Shown: in pieces, positions 54,630 to 63,199 of the stretch
How positions within the stretch are numbered: the stretch's first letter is position 1
Layout: each line of letters begins with the position of its first letter
Assembly: GCF_014192575.1 (NCBI RefSeq)
Contig: NZ_JACHYC010000002.1
Location: 248,001-312,000, forward strand
Direction of reading: 5' to 3'
Origin: Variovorax sp. Sphag1AA
Lineage (GTDB): Bacteria; Pseudomonadota; Gammaproteobacteria; Burkholderiales; Burkholderiaceae_C
Length of the DNA stretch: 64,000 nucleotides
Notes under the pieces: model-generated
The model's database searches: none
Told to the model about the DNA's origin: nothing
Seen by the model: only the letters and a program-made list of their open reading frames with translations
Translations under genes and position numbers: made by a program

Positions 54630-55784
54630 TCAGGCCGGCTGTCGTGCCGACGCGAGTCTCGAGAGGATTTCCTCGTTGTGCTCGCCGGGCTTCGGCAGCG
54701 GTGATCGCACGCCGGGCCTGCGGCCACCCATCAGCAGCGGCAGCAGCACGACATCGGTGACGCTGCCGTCTTCGGTCGTCATCGGTGCGAGACCGCCGCT
54801 GGCCTTCAGATGCGGGTCCTCGACCAGTTGCTCGGGTCGCATGATCGGCGCGTAGGGGATGCCTGCGGCTTCGAGCTTGGGCGTGAGTTCCTCGACGCGA
54901 TGCTGAACGAGGATCTCGCCCAGCGTCGCAAGCAATGCGGGCCGCACCGCGACGCGCGATGCGTTGTCGACGAACTCCGGGCGCTGCAGCAGGTCGGTCC
55001 GCTCCAGCACCTGGCACAGCGTGTTGAACTGCTTGTCGCTCACTGCGCCGATGAAAAGCTGTTCGCCTTCTGCGAGCGTGAAGACGTCGTACACGCTCCA
55101 GGCCGACACGCGCGAGGGCATCGGCGGCGGCGGCTCGCCGGTCATCAGGAACTGCTGCATGTGCTGCGAACTCAGGAACACGCAGTTCTCGAACAGCGCG
55201 CTCTGCACTTCCTGGCCACGGCCCGTGGCGTCGCGCTCGCGCAGGGCCGCCAGCACACCGATCGCGCCGAACATGCCGCCCATGATGTCGTTGACCGAGG
55301 TGCCCGCGCGCAGGGGACGGCCCACCGGGCCGGTCATGTACGAGAGGCCGCCCATCATCTGTACCACCTCATCGAGCGCGAGGCGGTGTTCGTACGGGCC
55401 GGGCAGGAAGCCCTTGTGCGTGACGTAGATGAGGCGCGGGTACTTCTTCGACAGCGTCGCGTAGTCGAGGCCCAGCTTTTCCATCAGCCCGGGACGGAAG
55501 TTCTCCAGCACCACGTCGCAATCGCCGATCAGCTCCGTCGCAGTGGCGCGGCCTTCCTCGGTGGTGATGTCGAGCACCACGCTCTTCTTGTTGCGGTTGA
55601 ACGATCTGAAGAAGCCGATGCCGAGCCCCGGCAGCTTGCGCGTCTTGTCGCCGCCGGGCGGCTCGATCTTGATGACTTCGGCGCCGAGGTCGGCCAGGAT
55701 CATTCCGCAGGTCGGGCCCATGACCATGTGGGTGAATTCGACGACGCGGACGCCGGCCAGCGGCAGGGGAGATGTATCGCTCAT
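54630..55784 (-). CDS. CaiB/BaiF class III CoA-transferase
   Basis: The 384-residue protein contains GVRVVEFTHMVMGPTCGMILADLGAEVIKIEPP, LENFRPGLMEKLGLD and VNDIMGGMFGAIGVLAALRERDATG, all family III features. The residue at the catalytic Asp position seems to be Glu (ALFENC). It probably activates a ring-cleavage product for the adjacent HMG-CoA-lyase-like enzyme. The ATG at 55784 begins MSDTSPLPLAGVRVV. It is 40 bases upstream of the Bug gene. Confidence 0.92.
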   Translation of the reverse strand: MSDTSPLPLAGVRVVEFTHMVMGPTCGMILADLGAEVIKIEPPGGDKTRKLPGLGIGFFRSFNRNKKSVVLDITTEEGRATATELIGDCDVVLENFRPGLMEKLGLDYATLSKKYPRLIYVTHKGFLPGPYEHRLALDEVVQMMGGLSYMTGPVGRPLRAGTSVNDIMGGMFGAIGVLAALRERDATGRGQEVQSALFENCVFLSSQHMQQFLMTGEPPPPMPSRVSAWSVYDVFTLAEGEQLFIGAVSDKQFNTLCQVLERTDLLQRPEFVDNASRVAVRPALLATLGEILVQHRVEELTPKLEAAGIPYAPIMRPEQLVEDPHLKASGGLAPMTTEDGSVTDVVLLPLLMGGRRPGVRSPLPKPGEHNEEILSRLASARQPA

Positions 55785-55812
55785 GTGGATGCTCTGAAAG
55801 GTGGGGCGCGGC

Positions 55813-56760
55813 TCAAGCGGCCAGCGCTTGCGGGAAGGTCTTCGGCAGATGCGCCTGCCAGAGCGAACCGTGCAGCGTCTCGTTGGAAAGCCAGCCGGCG
55901 ACGCGTTCGCGCAGCGCGAGAAGACGGCCGATGTCGATGCCGGTGTCGATGTGCATGCTGCCGAGCATGTAGGCAAGGTCCTCGGTGGACACATTGCCGC
56001 TTGCGCCCGGTGCATGCGGGCAGCCGCCGATGCCGGCGAGACAGGCGTCGAAGCGGCTTACGCCGACTTCCAGCGCGGCATAGACATTGGCCAGCCCGAG
56101 GCCGCGCGTGTCATGGAAGTGGCCGCACCAGAAACGATCGCCGGCGATCTTCATCGCTTCTTCGAACAGCTCCCGGACCATCGCCGGGTCGGCGTAGCCC
56201 ACCGTGTCGGCGAGGCTCACGCGATCGGCGCCTGCGTCGAGCAAGGCCTGCATCAGCCGCAGCACCTCGGACTTGTCGACATGGCCCTGGATGGTGCAGC
56301 CGAAGGCGGTGCCGACGCCGCCTTCGATCAGCGTCCGTGACCCTCCAGAGTCGCGTGCGGCGCGGATGCGCGCCACTTCGGCGACCACCTCGTCGGGCGT
56401 CTTGCGCAGGTTCGCGAGGCTGTGTGCGTGGCTTGCGGAAAGCGGCACGATCATCAGGTCGGCTTCGGCCGCGATCGCGTTTTCGGCGCCGCGCAGATTC
56501 GGGACGAGCACGGAGACGAAGAGGTCGGGCAACGTCTTCGCGAAGGCGACGAGTTCCGCGGTGTCAGCGAGTTGCGGCAGCAGCCGCGCCGGCACGAAGG
56601 AGCCGACCTCGATCTCGCGCTGGCCGGCGGCATGCGCCGCGCGGATCCATTCGCGCTTGTGCTCGGTGGGGAGGATGGTCGCGATGCTTTGCAGGCCGTC
56701 GCGCAGGCCGACTTCGCGGATCACCGCGTGCGCCGGCAGGTGGGGGTGTCTCCTGGTCAT
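55813..56760 (-). CDS. Hydroxymethylglutaryl-CoA lyase-like protein
   Basis: The 315-residue protein is a DRE-TIM metallolyase. The catalytic loop is IREVGLRDGLQSI, and there are FVSVLVPNLRGAENAIAAE, FGCTIQGHVDKSEVLR, HFHDTRGLGLANV and the flexible Cys loop GIGGCPHAPGASGNVSTEDL. It cleaves a 3-hydroxy-3-methyl-acyl-CoA to acetyl- or pyruvyl-type products. Next to a CoA-transferase it may process an aromatic breakdown acid (for example a 4-carboxy-hydroxy-oxoadipate-like compound) rather than HMG-CoA; that is inference. It is first in the minus-strand unit, divergent from LysR. Confidence 0.92.
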   Translation of the reverse strand: MTRRHPHLPAHAVIREVGLRDGLQSIATILPTEHKREWIRAAHAAGQREIEVGSFVPARLLPQLADTAELVAFAKTLPDLFVSVLVPNLRGAENAIAAEADLMIVPLSASHAHSLANLRKTPDEVVAEVARIRAARDSGGSRTLIEGGVGTAFGCTIQGHVDKSEVLRLMQALLDAGADRVSLADTVGYADPAMVRELFEEAMKIAGDRFWCGHFHDTRGLGLANVYAALEVGVSRFDACLAGIGGCPHAPGASGNVSTEDLAYMLGSMHIDTGIDIGRLLALRERVAGWLSNETLHGSLWQAHLPKTFPQALAA

Positions 56761-56805
56761 GGGCGAACTTTAGAGATTCCCGGTCAATCGCTAAAGCGGT
56801 ATTCT

Positions 56806-56833
56806 GGAACGCCAGACGTTCCGATCCGGAACG
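56806..56833. promoter_or_regulatory. Three evenly spaced GGAACG half-sites in the LysR-lyase divergent region
   Basis: GGAACG (56806-56811), CGTTCC (56817-56822) and GGAACG (56828-56833) repeat every 11 bases, making two overlapping perfect palindromes with 5-base spacers. They lie 15-42 bp upstream of the LysR ATG and 46-73 bp upstream of the lyase ATG. The one-turn phasing suits a LysR-type tetramer. Binding by the adjacent regulator is inferred. CTTTAG and CTAAAG arms lie nearby at 56768-56796. Confidence 0.5.
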
Positions 56834-56848
56834 TCACAAAGGACCGCC

Positions 56849-57778
56849 ATGCACGATCTCGACCTCACGACCCTGCGCCTCTTTGTCGCCGTGTGCGAAA
56901 CGCGGAACATCGCGCGCGCCGCCGAGCAGCACCACATCGTGCCCTCGGCGGTGAGCAAGCGGATCGCGCAGCTCGAAGGCGTGGTGGGCAATGTGCTCGT
57001 CGAGCGCAAGCGCCGCGGCGTGGTGCCGACCGGCGCGGGCGAGATCCTGCTGGAACACGCGCGCGCGATGCTCGCGGGGCAGGACCGCGTCTCGCGCGAC
57101 ATGGCGGCCTATGGAAAGGGCATCAAGGGGCAGGTGCGGGTGCTGGCGTCGGTGTCGTCGATCGCGGAGTTCCTGCCGGACGACATCGCGGATTTCCTGC
57201 AGATGCCCGCGCATCGCGACATCCGGGTGGACATCGAGGAATCGCTCAGCCGCGACCTGGTGCGCAGCATTCGCGAAGGACTTGCGCCGGTGGGCGTGTG
57301 CTGGGATGCGGCCGACCTGGAGGGCCTGCAGACGCGCCTCTATCGCAACGACCACCTCGTCATCGTCGCGCACCCCGAGCATCCGATCGCACGCAGAAAG
57401 CGCTGTGCCTTCGAGGACACGCTGGACTTCGATCACGTCGGGCTTCCCGCCAACACGGCGGTGCACACCATGCTCGGGCGGGCGGCGGCCATCATCGGCA
57501 AGCCGCTGGGCTACCGCGCAGTGGTGTCGACCTTCGATGCGGCGCTGCGCTGCGTGCGCGCCAATCTCGGCATCGCGGTGGTGCCGCAGGAGGTCGCGCA
57601 GCCGATGGCGACAGCCTATGGATTGAAGGTGCTTGCGCTCACCGACCGCTGGGCGCGGCGGAGCTTCACGATCTGCTTCCATGACGAGCGCCAGCTGTCG
57701 CCTGCCGCGAAGCTGCTGGTGGCGCATCTGGAGGCCCGCGCAAAGAGCGGACGCCGGCGCGACATGCAACGCGCATAA
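56849..57778 (+). CDS. LysR-family regulator of the lyase/CoA-transferase unit
   Basis: The 309-residue protein has the HTH LTTLRLFVAVCETRNIARAAEQHHIVPSAVSKRIAQLEG and an effector domain with VSSIAEFLPDDIADFL and RVDIEESLSRDLVRSIREGLAPVGVCW. It is divergent from the lyase gene across a phased GGAACG array, so it probably controls that unit. The dioxygenase genes beyond may also be under its control. Confidence 0.92.
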   Translation: MHDLDLTTLRLFVAVCETRNIARAAEQHHIVPSAVSKRIAQLEGVVGNVLVERKRRGVVPTGAGEILLEHARAMLAGQDRVSRDMAAYGKGIKGQVRVLASVSSIAEFLPDDIADFLQMPAHRDIRVDIEESLSRDLVRSIREGLAPVGVCWDAADLEGLQTRLYRNDHLVIVAHPEHPIARRKRCAFEDTLDFDHVGLPANTAVHTMLGRAAAIIGKPLGYRAVVSTFDAALRCVRANLGIAVVPQEVAQPMATAYGLKVLALTDRWARRSFTICFHDERQLSPAAKLLVAHLEARAKSGRRRDMQRA

Positions 57779-57828
57779 GATCGGACGCCATCGCCGACCG
57801 ACGAACAACCCGAGGAGCTGCGCCAAAG

Positions 57829-58875
57829 ATGGATCACCGATTCCAAACCTTCGTGTATGGCACCGCCATTGCGCTGATGATCGGTTGGGTGTTCTACATC
57901 GGCCGCGATGTCTTCGTGCCGATCATGTTCAGCGTCTTCGTGGTGTACGTGATCCTCGGCATCGCACGGCTGATCCAGAGCATCCCGGTGGTGGGCCGCA
58001 AGCTGCCGCAGTGGGTCATCTCGCTGCTGTCGGTGTTCATCATCGCCTTCGGCCTGTGCATGGTGGTCTACACCATCATCGCCAACAAGGACAGCGTGAT
58101 CGCACAGGCGCCGCGCTACCAGGAGTCGCTGCTCGCCGCGGTTCAGAAGGTGGCGGTGTGGCTGCGCTTCGAGTCGGAGCCCACCTGGACAACGCTGCGC
58201 CGTGACCTGTTTGCCCAGGTGAGCCTGCAGCGCATCGTGGGTTCGGCGCTGTCGTCGGTGTCATCGCTGGTGGCAACGTTCGTCGTTGTGGGGCTCTACG
58301 CTTGCTTCCTGCTGGTCGAGCGCGGCCACCTCGAAGCCAAGATCAACGCGATCGCCCAGAGCCCTCAGCACGCGCAGCGCATCAAGCAGGTCATCGCCGA
58401 CATCAACGCGCGGGTCGGCGCCTATCTGGCGCTCAAGACGCTGCTGGGCGTGCTGCTCGGCGCATTGAGCTGGGTGATCATGCGCATCATGGGGCTGGAG
58501 TTCGCGCCGTTCTGGGCGGTGGTCATCGCGCTGCTGAACTACGTGCCCTACATCGGCTCGGTGCTGAGCGTGCTGCTGCCCGGCGCAATGGCGATGGCGC
58601 AGTTCGGAGACGCGAACCATGTGCTGTCGATCATGCTGTGGCTCACGGTGGTGCAGTTCGCGATCGGCAACTTCCTTGACCCCTACATCATGGGCAATTC
58701 GCTCAACCTGAGCCCCTTCGCGATCCTCGTGAGCCTCGCGGTATGGGTGGCGCTTTGGGGCGTGCCGGGTGCCTTCCTCGCGGTGCCGATCACCGCGATG
58801 CTGACGATCATCTTCTCGGAGTTTCCGGGCACGCGGCCCGTCGCTGTCCTGCTGTCGCAGAACGGCAAGCCGTAG
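57829..58875 (+). CDS. AI-2E (PerM/TqsA) family transporter
   Basis: The 348-residue protein has about eight membrane segments. The middle soluble loop (about 85-155) and the conserved AFLVPITAML-like end (AFLAVPITAMLTIIF) mark the family, as do YVPYIGSVLSVLLP and VQFAIGNFLDPYIMG. Members export small molecules such as AI-2 or act as Na/H antiporters; no substrate can be assigned. GAGGAG precedes the ATG. Confidence 0.88.
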   Translation: MDHRFQTFVYGTAIALMIGWVFYIGRDVFVPIMFSVFVVYVILGIARLIQSIPVVGRKLPQWVISLLSVFIIAFGLCMVVYTIIANKDSVIAQAPRYQESLLAAVQKVAVWLRFESEPTWTTLRRDLFAQVSLQRIVGSALSSVSSLVATFVVVGLYACFLLVERGHLEAKINAIAQSPQHAQRIKQVIADINARVGAYLALKTLLGVLLGALSWVIMRIMGLEFAPFWAVVIALLNYVPYIGSVLSVLLPGAMAMAQFGDANHVLSIMLWLTVVQFAIGNFLDPYIMGNSLNLSPFAILVSLAVWVALWGVPGAFLAVPITAMLTIIFSEFPGTRPVAVLLSQNGKP

Positions 58876-58968
58876 CACGCTCTTCTTCGATCGCGTTGCG
58901 CGGGTTGCGCGCTGCGTGTTAAATGCAGCGCGTTGGGTGGTGTCGTAAGGCACGAGGAGACATTCGAG

Positions 58969-60279
58969 ATGATCGAAATCCGTACCGTGCACGCGCTGGT
59001 CGTGTCGTCCGCGTTGTTCGCGAGCGTTGCCTTTGCGGCAGACCCGGACATCGCTCGCGCGCAGGAACTCGTGCGCAGCGGCAAGTACCAGGACGCCTAC
59101 AGCCTGCTTTCCCCATTCGAGAGTGCCAGCGCGAGCGACGCCGATTTCAGCTACCTGCTGGGCCGGGCGGCGCTCGGCACGCAGCAGCCGGAGAAGGCCA
59201 AGGCGCTCTTCCAACGCAGTCTTGCCGCACGGCCGGACTATGTGCCCGCGCACCTCGGGCTTGGTCGGGCCTACTTTGCGCTCGGCGAGTACGCGGACGC
59301 GAAGATCGAGTTCGAGACCGTGCTGCGCTTCGAGAACCTGCCGCCGGATGTGCGCTCGCAGGCGGAGGTCTACGACCAGGCGGCGCGGCAGTCGCTGGAC
59401 GACGGCAGGCCGCTGTCGGGCTTCGGCTATGCGGAGACGGGCATCGGACAGTACCGGGTGAACAACACCGTCGGCACGAACGCGCTGGGTGGCGGTGATC
59501 GTCGCGACACCTTCTACAACGCACGCGGGGGCGGTGGCTTCAACTACGCACTGCAGAACGGCTATGCGGTCGATGGCACGCTGGACTTGCGGTATCGCTA
59601 CTACGACAACTCGGACAGCCGCAGCGACCAGGACCTTCGATGGCGGCTCGCGGGCAGCAAGGCGCTCGGCGAGAACAACCTCTCCGCAGGCTTCAGGGGA
59701 CGCACCAGCTACCGCGGCGATGGCAACTACCGCAACGACGTGTCGATCTTCACCGACTACCGGATGCGCTACGACCCGGATAACCAGTTCACCTTCGGTG
59801 GCGACATCCGGCGGCGCAGGTACCCCGAAGGCCGCGAGCGTGATCTGAGCCGGACCACTGCGCTGCTGTCTGCCGGCTGGGTGAATTCGTTCATGGATGG
59901 CAAGGGCAGCTTCTCGCTCACCGGTCATGCGGGGCGCAACTACGCGACCAGCCGGCCCGATGGCGATTCCAATGTGTTCGGCGCCACTGCCGCGCTGGAC
60001 TTCACCGTCAGCAAGACCTTGAGCTGGGGTGGCTTCGTCTGGTGGGAGCGCGATCTCTACGCCTCGGACAACATTCACTTTCATCCGGACACAGTCGATA
60101 ACACCGTGTTCCTCCGGCGGCGCGACAACCTCTACGAAGTCGGTGCCTATCTGGTGTGGGAGTTCATTCCCACATGGAGCCTGCGGCCCGAACTGCTGTG
60201 GATCCGCGACCAGAGCAATTCGATCGGCTTCAACTACAGCTCGACCGAGTTCTGGTTGAACGTGCGCAAGAGCTTCTAG
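58969..60279 (+). CDS. Slam-like outer-membrane protein (TPR plus beta-barrel)
   Basis: The 436-residue protein has a signal peptide ending VAFAAD. TPR repeats span about 28-130 (ARAQELVRSGKYQDAYSLL, LGRAYFALGEYADAKIEFETVL), and a C-terminal beta-barrel of alternating aromatic strands ends FWLNVRKSF with a terminal Phe. That order matches Slam/DUF560 proteins, which move surface lipoproteins across the outer membrane. No candidate client lipoprotein sits next to it, so the match is structural only. GAGGAG lies before the ATG at 58969. Confidence 0.8.
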   Translation: MIEIRTVHALVVSSALFASVAFAADPDIARAQELVRSGKYQDAYSLLSPFESASASDADFSYLLGRAALGTQQPEKAKALFQRSLAARPDYVPAHLGLGRAYFALGEYADAKIEFETVLRFENLPPDVRSQAEVYDQAARQSLDDGRPLSGFGYAETGIGQYRVNNTVGTNALGGGDRRDTFYNARGGGGFNYALQNGYAVDGTLDLRYRYYDNSDSRSDQDLRWRLAGSKALGENNLSAGFRGRTSYRGDGNYRNDVSIFTDYRMRYDPDNQFTFGGDIRRRRYPEGRERDLSRTTALLSAGWVNSFMDGKGSFSLTGHAGRNYATSRPDGDSNVFGATAALDFTVSKTLSWGGFVWWERDLYASDNIHFHPDTVDNTVFLRRRDNLYEVGAYLVWEFIPTWSLRPELLWIRDQSNSIGFNYSSTEFWLNVRKSF

Positions 60280-60372
60280 CGCGCGTCGAGTCATCGACAC
60301 GTCATTCGCGCGTCATGCAGGCGCGCGTGCAATGGTGGCCGAATGGCCTATCTCTGCTGATCTCGTGCTGGC

Positions 60373-60378
60373 TTGACA
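60373..60378 (+). promoter_or_regulatory. Possible -35 hexamer of arcD
   Basis: TTGACA occurs 83 bases upstream of the arcD ATG; a 17-base spacer leads only to GATGCT, a poor -10. No convincing ANR/FNR box (TTGAT-N4-ATCAA) is present in the 181-base gap, so anaerobic control of arc by that route is not supported by what I see. Confidence 0.3.
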
Positions 60379-60460
60379 AGCTTTCACCCCGGTCCGATGC
60401 TCAGCCGCGATCAGTCATCGGCTGTGCCTCCTCATAACAACGCAACGGAGCGAGGATTCA

Positions 60461-61879
60461 ATGGCAACAGAACAGAAGATGTCCCGCATGCAGCTCACCG
60501 CGATGGTGGTGGGCGGGATGGTGGGCGCGGGGATTTTTTCGCTGCCGCGCACCTTCGCCGGTGCGACGGGGCCGCTGGGTGCGGTCATTGCGTGGATCAT
60601 CGCGGGCACCGGCATGTACATGCTCGCGCGCGTGTTCCAGGCGCTGGCCGAGCGCAAGCCCGACCTGGACGCGGGCGTGTTTGCCTATGCCAAGGCGGGC
60701 TTTGGCGACTACCCGGGCTTCCTGTCGGCCTTCGGCTACTGGATCAGCAGCTGCATCGGCAACGTCTCGTACTGGGTGCTGATCAAGTCCACCCTGGGGG
60801 CGTTCTTCCCGGTCTTTGGTGACGGCAACACCGTGGTGGCCATCGTCGTGGCCTCCATCGGCATCTGGCTGTTCCACTTCATGATCCTGAAGGGCGTGCA
60901 GCAGGCGGCGTTCATCAACACGGTGGTCACCTTCGCCAAGATCATCCCGATCCTGGTGTTCATCGTGATCCTGATCTTTGCCTTCAGGGTCGACCTCTTC
61001 AGCGCCAACCTGTACGGAGGCGACCTCACGGGCAACATCTTCGAGCAGGTGCGCGCGACGATGCTGGTGACCGTGTTCGTCTTCATCGGCATCGAGGGGG
61101 CGAGCGTGTATTCGCGCTACGCCAAGGAGCGCTCCGATGTCGGCAAGGCCACCATCATGGGCTTCATCGGTGTCACGGGCCTGATGGTGCTGGTGACCAT
61201 GCTGCCCTACGCGGTGCTGCAGCGCGCGGACATCGCCGGCATGCGCCAGCCCTCGATGGCGGCGGTGCTGGAGGCGGTGGTGGGGCACTGGGGTGCGGTC
61301 TTCGTGAGCGTGGGGCTGATCGTCTCGGTGCTGGGGGCGTATCTGGCCTGGTCGCTGATCTGCGCCGAAGTGATGTTCACGGCGGCCAAGACGCGCGACA
61401 TGCCGGCGGTCTTTGCGCGCGAGAACGCCAACAAGGTGCCGGCCAATGCGCTGTGGCTGACCAACATCATCGTGCAGCTGATCGTCATCACGACCTACTG
61501 GTCGCGCGATGCGTTCGCGCTGATGCTGAACCTGACGAGTGCGATGTCGCTGATCCCGTATCTCTTCGTGGCGGCCTATGGCGTACTGCTGTCCAAGCGC
61601 GGCGAGAGCTACCAGGTGCGCCCGCAGGAGCGTGGGCGGGACTTGTTCATCGCGGCGGTGGCGGCGCTGTACACCATCTTCATGATCTGGGCGGGCGGGC
61701 TGAAGTTCATCCTGCTGGCCGCCATCCTGTACGCCCCCGGCACGGTTCTGTACGTGTGGGCGCGGCGCGAGCAGGGCAAGCAGGTTTTCAAGCCGATCGA
61801 CTGGCTCATCCTTCTCGTCGTCGTCATCGGCGCGGTCGTCGGCATCTACGGCCTGGCAACGGGCCTCATCACCATCTGA
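60461..61879 (+). CDS. arcD: Arginine-ornithine antiporter
   Basis: The 472-residue protein is an APC-superfamily carrier with about 12 membrane segments. It shows MVVGGMVGAGIFSLPRTF at the start, then GYWISSCIGNVSYWVLIKSTLG and the ArcD-type loop GIEGASVYSRYAKERSDVG. It exchanges external arginine for ornithine for the deiminase pathway. AACGGAGCGAGG stands before the ATG. It is followed by arcA after 12 bases. Confidence 0.93.
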   Translation: MATEQKMSRMQLTAMVVGGMVGAGIFSLPRTFAGATGPLGAVIAWIIAGTGMYMLARVFQALAERKPDLDAGVFAYAKAGFGDYPGFLSAFGYWISSCIGNVSYWVLIKSTLGAFFPVFGDGNTVVAIVVASIGIWLFHFMILKGVQQAAFINTVVTFAKIIPILVFIVILIFAFRVDLFSANLYGGDLTGNIFEQVRATMLVTVFVFIGIEGASVYSRYAKERSDVGKATIMGFIGVTGLMVLVTMLPYAVLQRADIAGMRQPSMAAVLEAVVGHWGAVFVSVGLIVSVLGAYLAWSLICAEVMFTAAKTRDMPAVFARENANKVPANALWLTNIIVQLIVITTYWSRDAFALMLNLTSAMSLIPYLFVAAYGVLLSKRGESYQVRPQERGRDLFIAAVAALYTIFMIWAGGLKFILLAAILYAPGTVLYVWARREQGKQVFKPIDWLILLVVVIGAVVGIYGLATGLITI

Positions 61880-61891
61880 CAGGAGACATAC

Positions 61892-63163
61892 ATGGCCAAA
61901 TCTAGTGCGGCGAGCGACACCAAGACCCCAGCTCTCGGCGTTCACTCCGAAGTCGGGCAACTGCGCAAGGTCATGGTGTGCGCCCCCGGGCGCGCGCATC
62001 AGCGACTGACGCCGAGCAACTGCGACGAGCTGCTCTTCGACGACGTGCTGTGGGTAGAGAACGCCAAGCGCGATCATTTCGACTTCGTCACCAAGATGCG
62101 CGACCGCGGCGTCGAAGTCGTGGAGATGCACAACCTGCTGGCAGAGACGGTAGCGGTGCCCGAAGGCAAGAAGTGGATCCTCGACAACCAGGTGGTGCCC
62201 AATCAGGTGGGCCTGGGCTTTATCGACGAGCTGCGCAGTTACCTCGAAGGTCTGAGCAATCGCGACCTGGCCGAGACGCTGATCGGCGGCCTCTCGACGC
62301 ATGACTTCCCTGAGTCCCATGGCGGCCAGGCGCTCAAGGTCGCGAAGGAAGCCGCGGGCGGTACCGAGTACCTGCTGCCGCCGTTGCCCAACACGCTCTA
62401 CACCCGCGACACCACCTGCTGGATCTATGGCGGCGTGACGCTGAACCCGCTCTACTGGCCCGCGCGGCACGAGGAAACCATCCTCACCACCTCCATCTAC
62501 AAGTTCCATCCCGACTTCGCCGGCAAGGTCAATGTGTGGTGGGGCGACCCGACGCAGGACCATGGCCTCGCCACGCTGGAAGGCGGCGACGTGATGCCGA
62601 TTGGCAAGGGCGTCGTGCTCATCGGCATGAGCGAGCGCACGTCGCGGCAAGCGATCAGCCAGCTGGCCGCCACGCTGTTCAAGAAGGGCGCGGCGAAGCG
62701 CGTGATCGTCGCGGCCATGCCCAAGATACGTGCGGCGATGCACCTCGACACCGTCTTCACCTTCGCCGACCGCGACTGCGTGCTGCTCGCGCCGGACTTC
62801 ATGAACAAGACCACCACCTTCTCTTACTACCCCAGTGAGCATCCGAGCGGTGTCGAGCTGCGCAACGAGAAGAAGCCCTTCGTCGACGTGGTCACCGAAG
62901 CGCTGGGCCTGAAGAAGATGCGCGTCGTGGAAGCCGGCGGCAGCGACTACCAGCGCGAGCGCACCCAGTGGGACAGCGGCGCGAACCTGGTGTGCGCATC
63001 GCCGGGCGTGGTTTATGCGTATGACCGCAACACGTACACCAATACGTTGCTGCGCAAGCAGGGCATCGAAGTGATCACCATCGTGGGCGCCGAGCTCGGA
63101 CGAGGCCGCGGCGGTGGCCACTGCATGACCTGCCCGATCATCCGCGACGCCGTGGACTACTAA
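61892..63163 (+). CDS. arcA: Arginine deiminase
   Basis: The 423-residue protein converts arginine to citrulline and ammonia. It has [21 protein letters not shown] at the start, [16 protein letters not shown] (Asp region), [25 protein letters not shown] and the catalytic Cys411 in [16 protein letters not shown] precedes the ATG. In most arc operons arcB (ornithine carbamoyltransferase) and arcC (carbamate kinase) follow; here an efflux gene follows at 63200, so ATP-forming steps must be encoded elsewhere or be absent. Confidence 0.96.
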   Translation: MAKSSAASDTKTPALGVHSEVGQLRKVMVCAPGRAHQRLTPSNCDELLFDDVLWVENAKRDHFDFVTKMRDRGVEVVEMHNLLAETVAVPEGKKWILDNQVVPNQVGLGFIDELRSYLEGLSNRDLAETLIGGLSTHDFPESHGGQALKVAKEAAGGTEYLLPPLPNTLYTRDTTCWIYGGVTLNPLYWPARHEETILTTSIYKFHPDFAGKVNVWWGDPTQDHGLATLEGGDVMPIGKGVVLIGMSERTSRQAISQLAATLFKKGAAKRVIVAAMPKIRAAMHLDTVFTFADRDCVLLAPDFMNKTTTFSYYPSEHPSGVELRNEKKPFVDVVTEALGLKKMRVVEAGGSDYQRERTQWDSGANLVCASPGVVYAYDRNTYTNTLLRKQGIEVITIVGAELGRGRGGGHCMTCPIIRDAVDY

Positions 63164-63199
63164 GTCGCCCGATCAACCAACGAGAGAGGACGAGTGCCC

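Noticed and set aside
60280..60460. FNR/ANR box before arcD
   Set aside because: The nearest sequence, TTGAC-AAGC-TTTCA, lacks the second half-site ATCAA.
60458..63121. 887-codon minus-strand open frame
   Set aside because: It lies opposite arcD and arcA, which match known families across their full length; the antisense product is low-complexity Arg/His/Asp.
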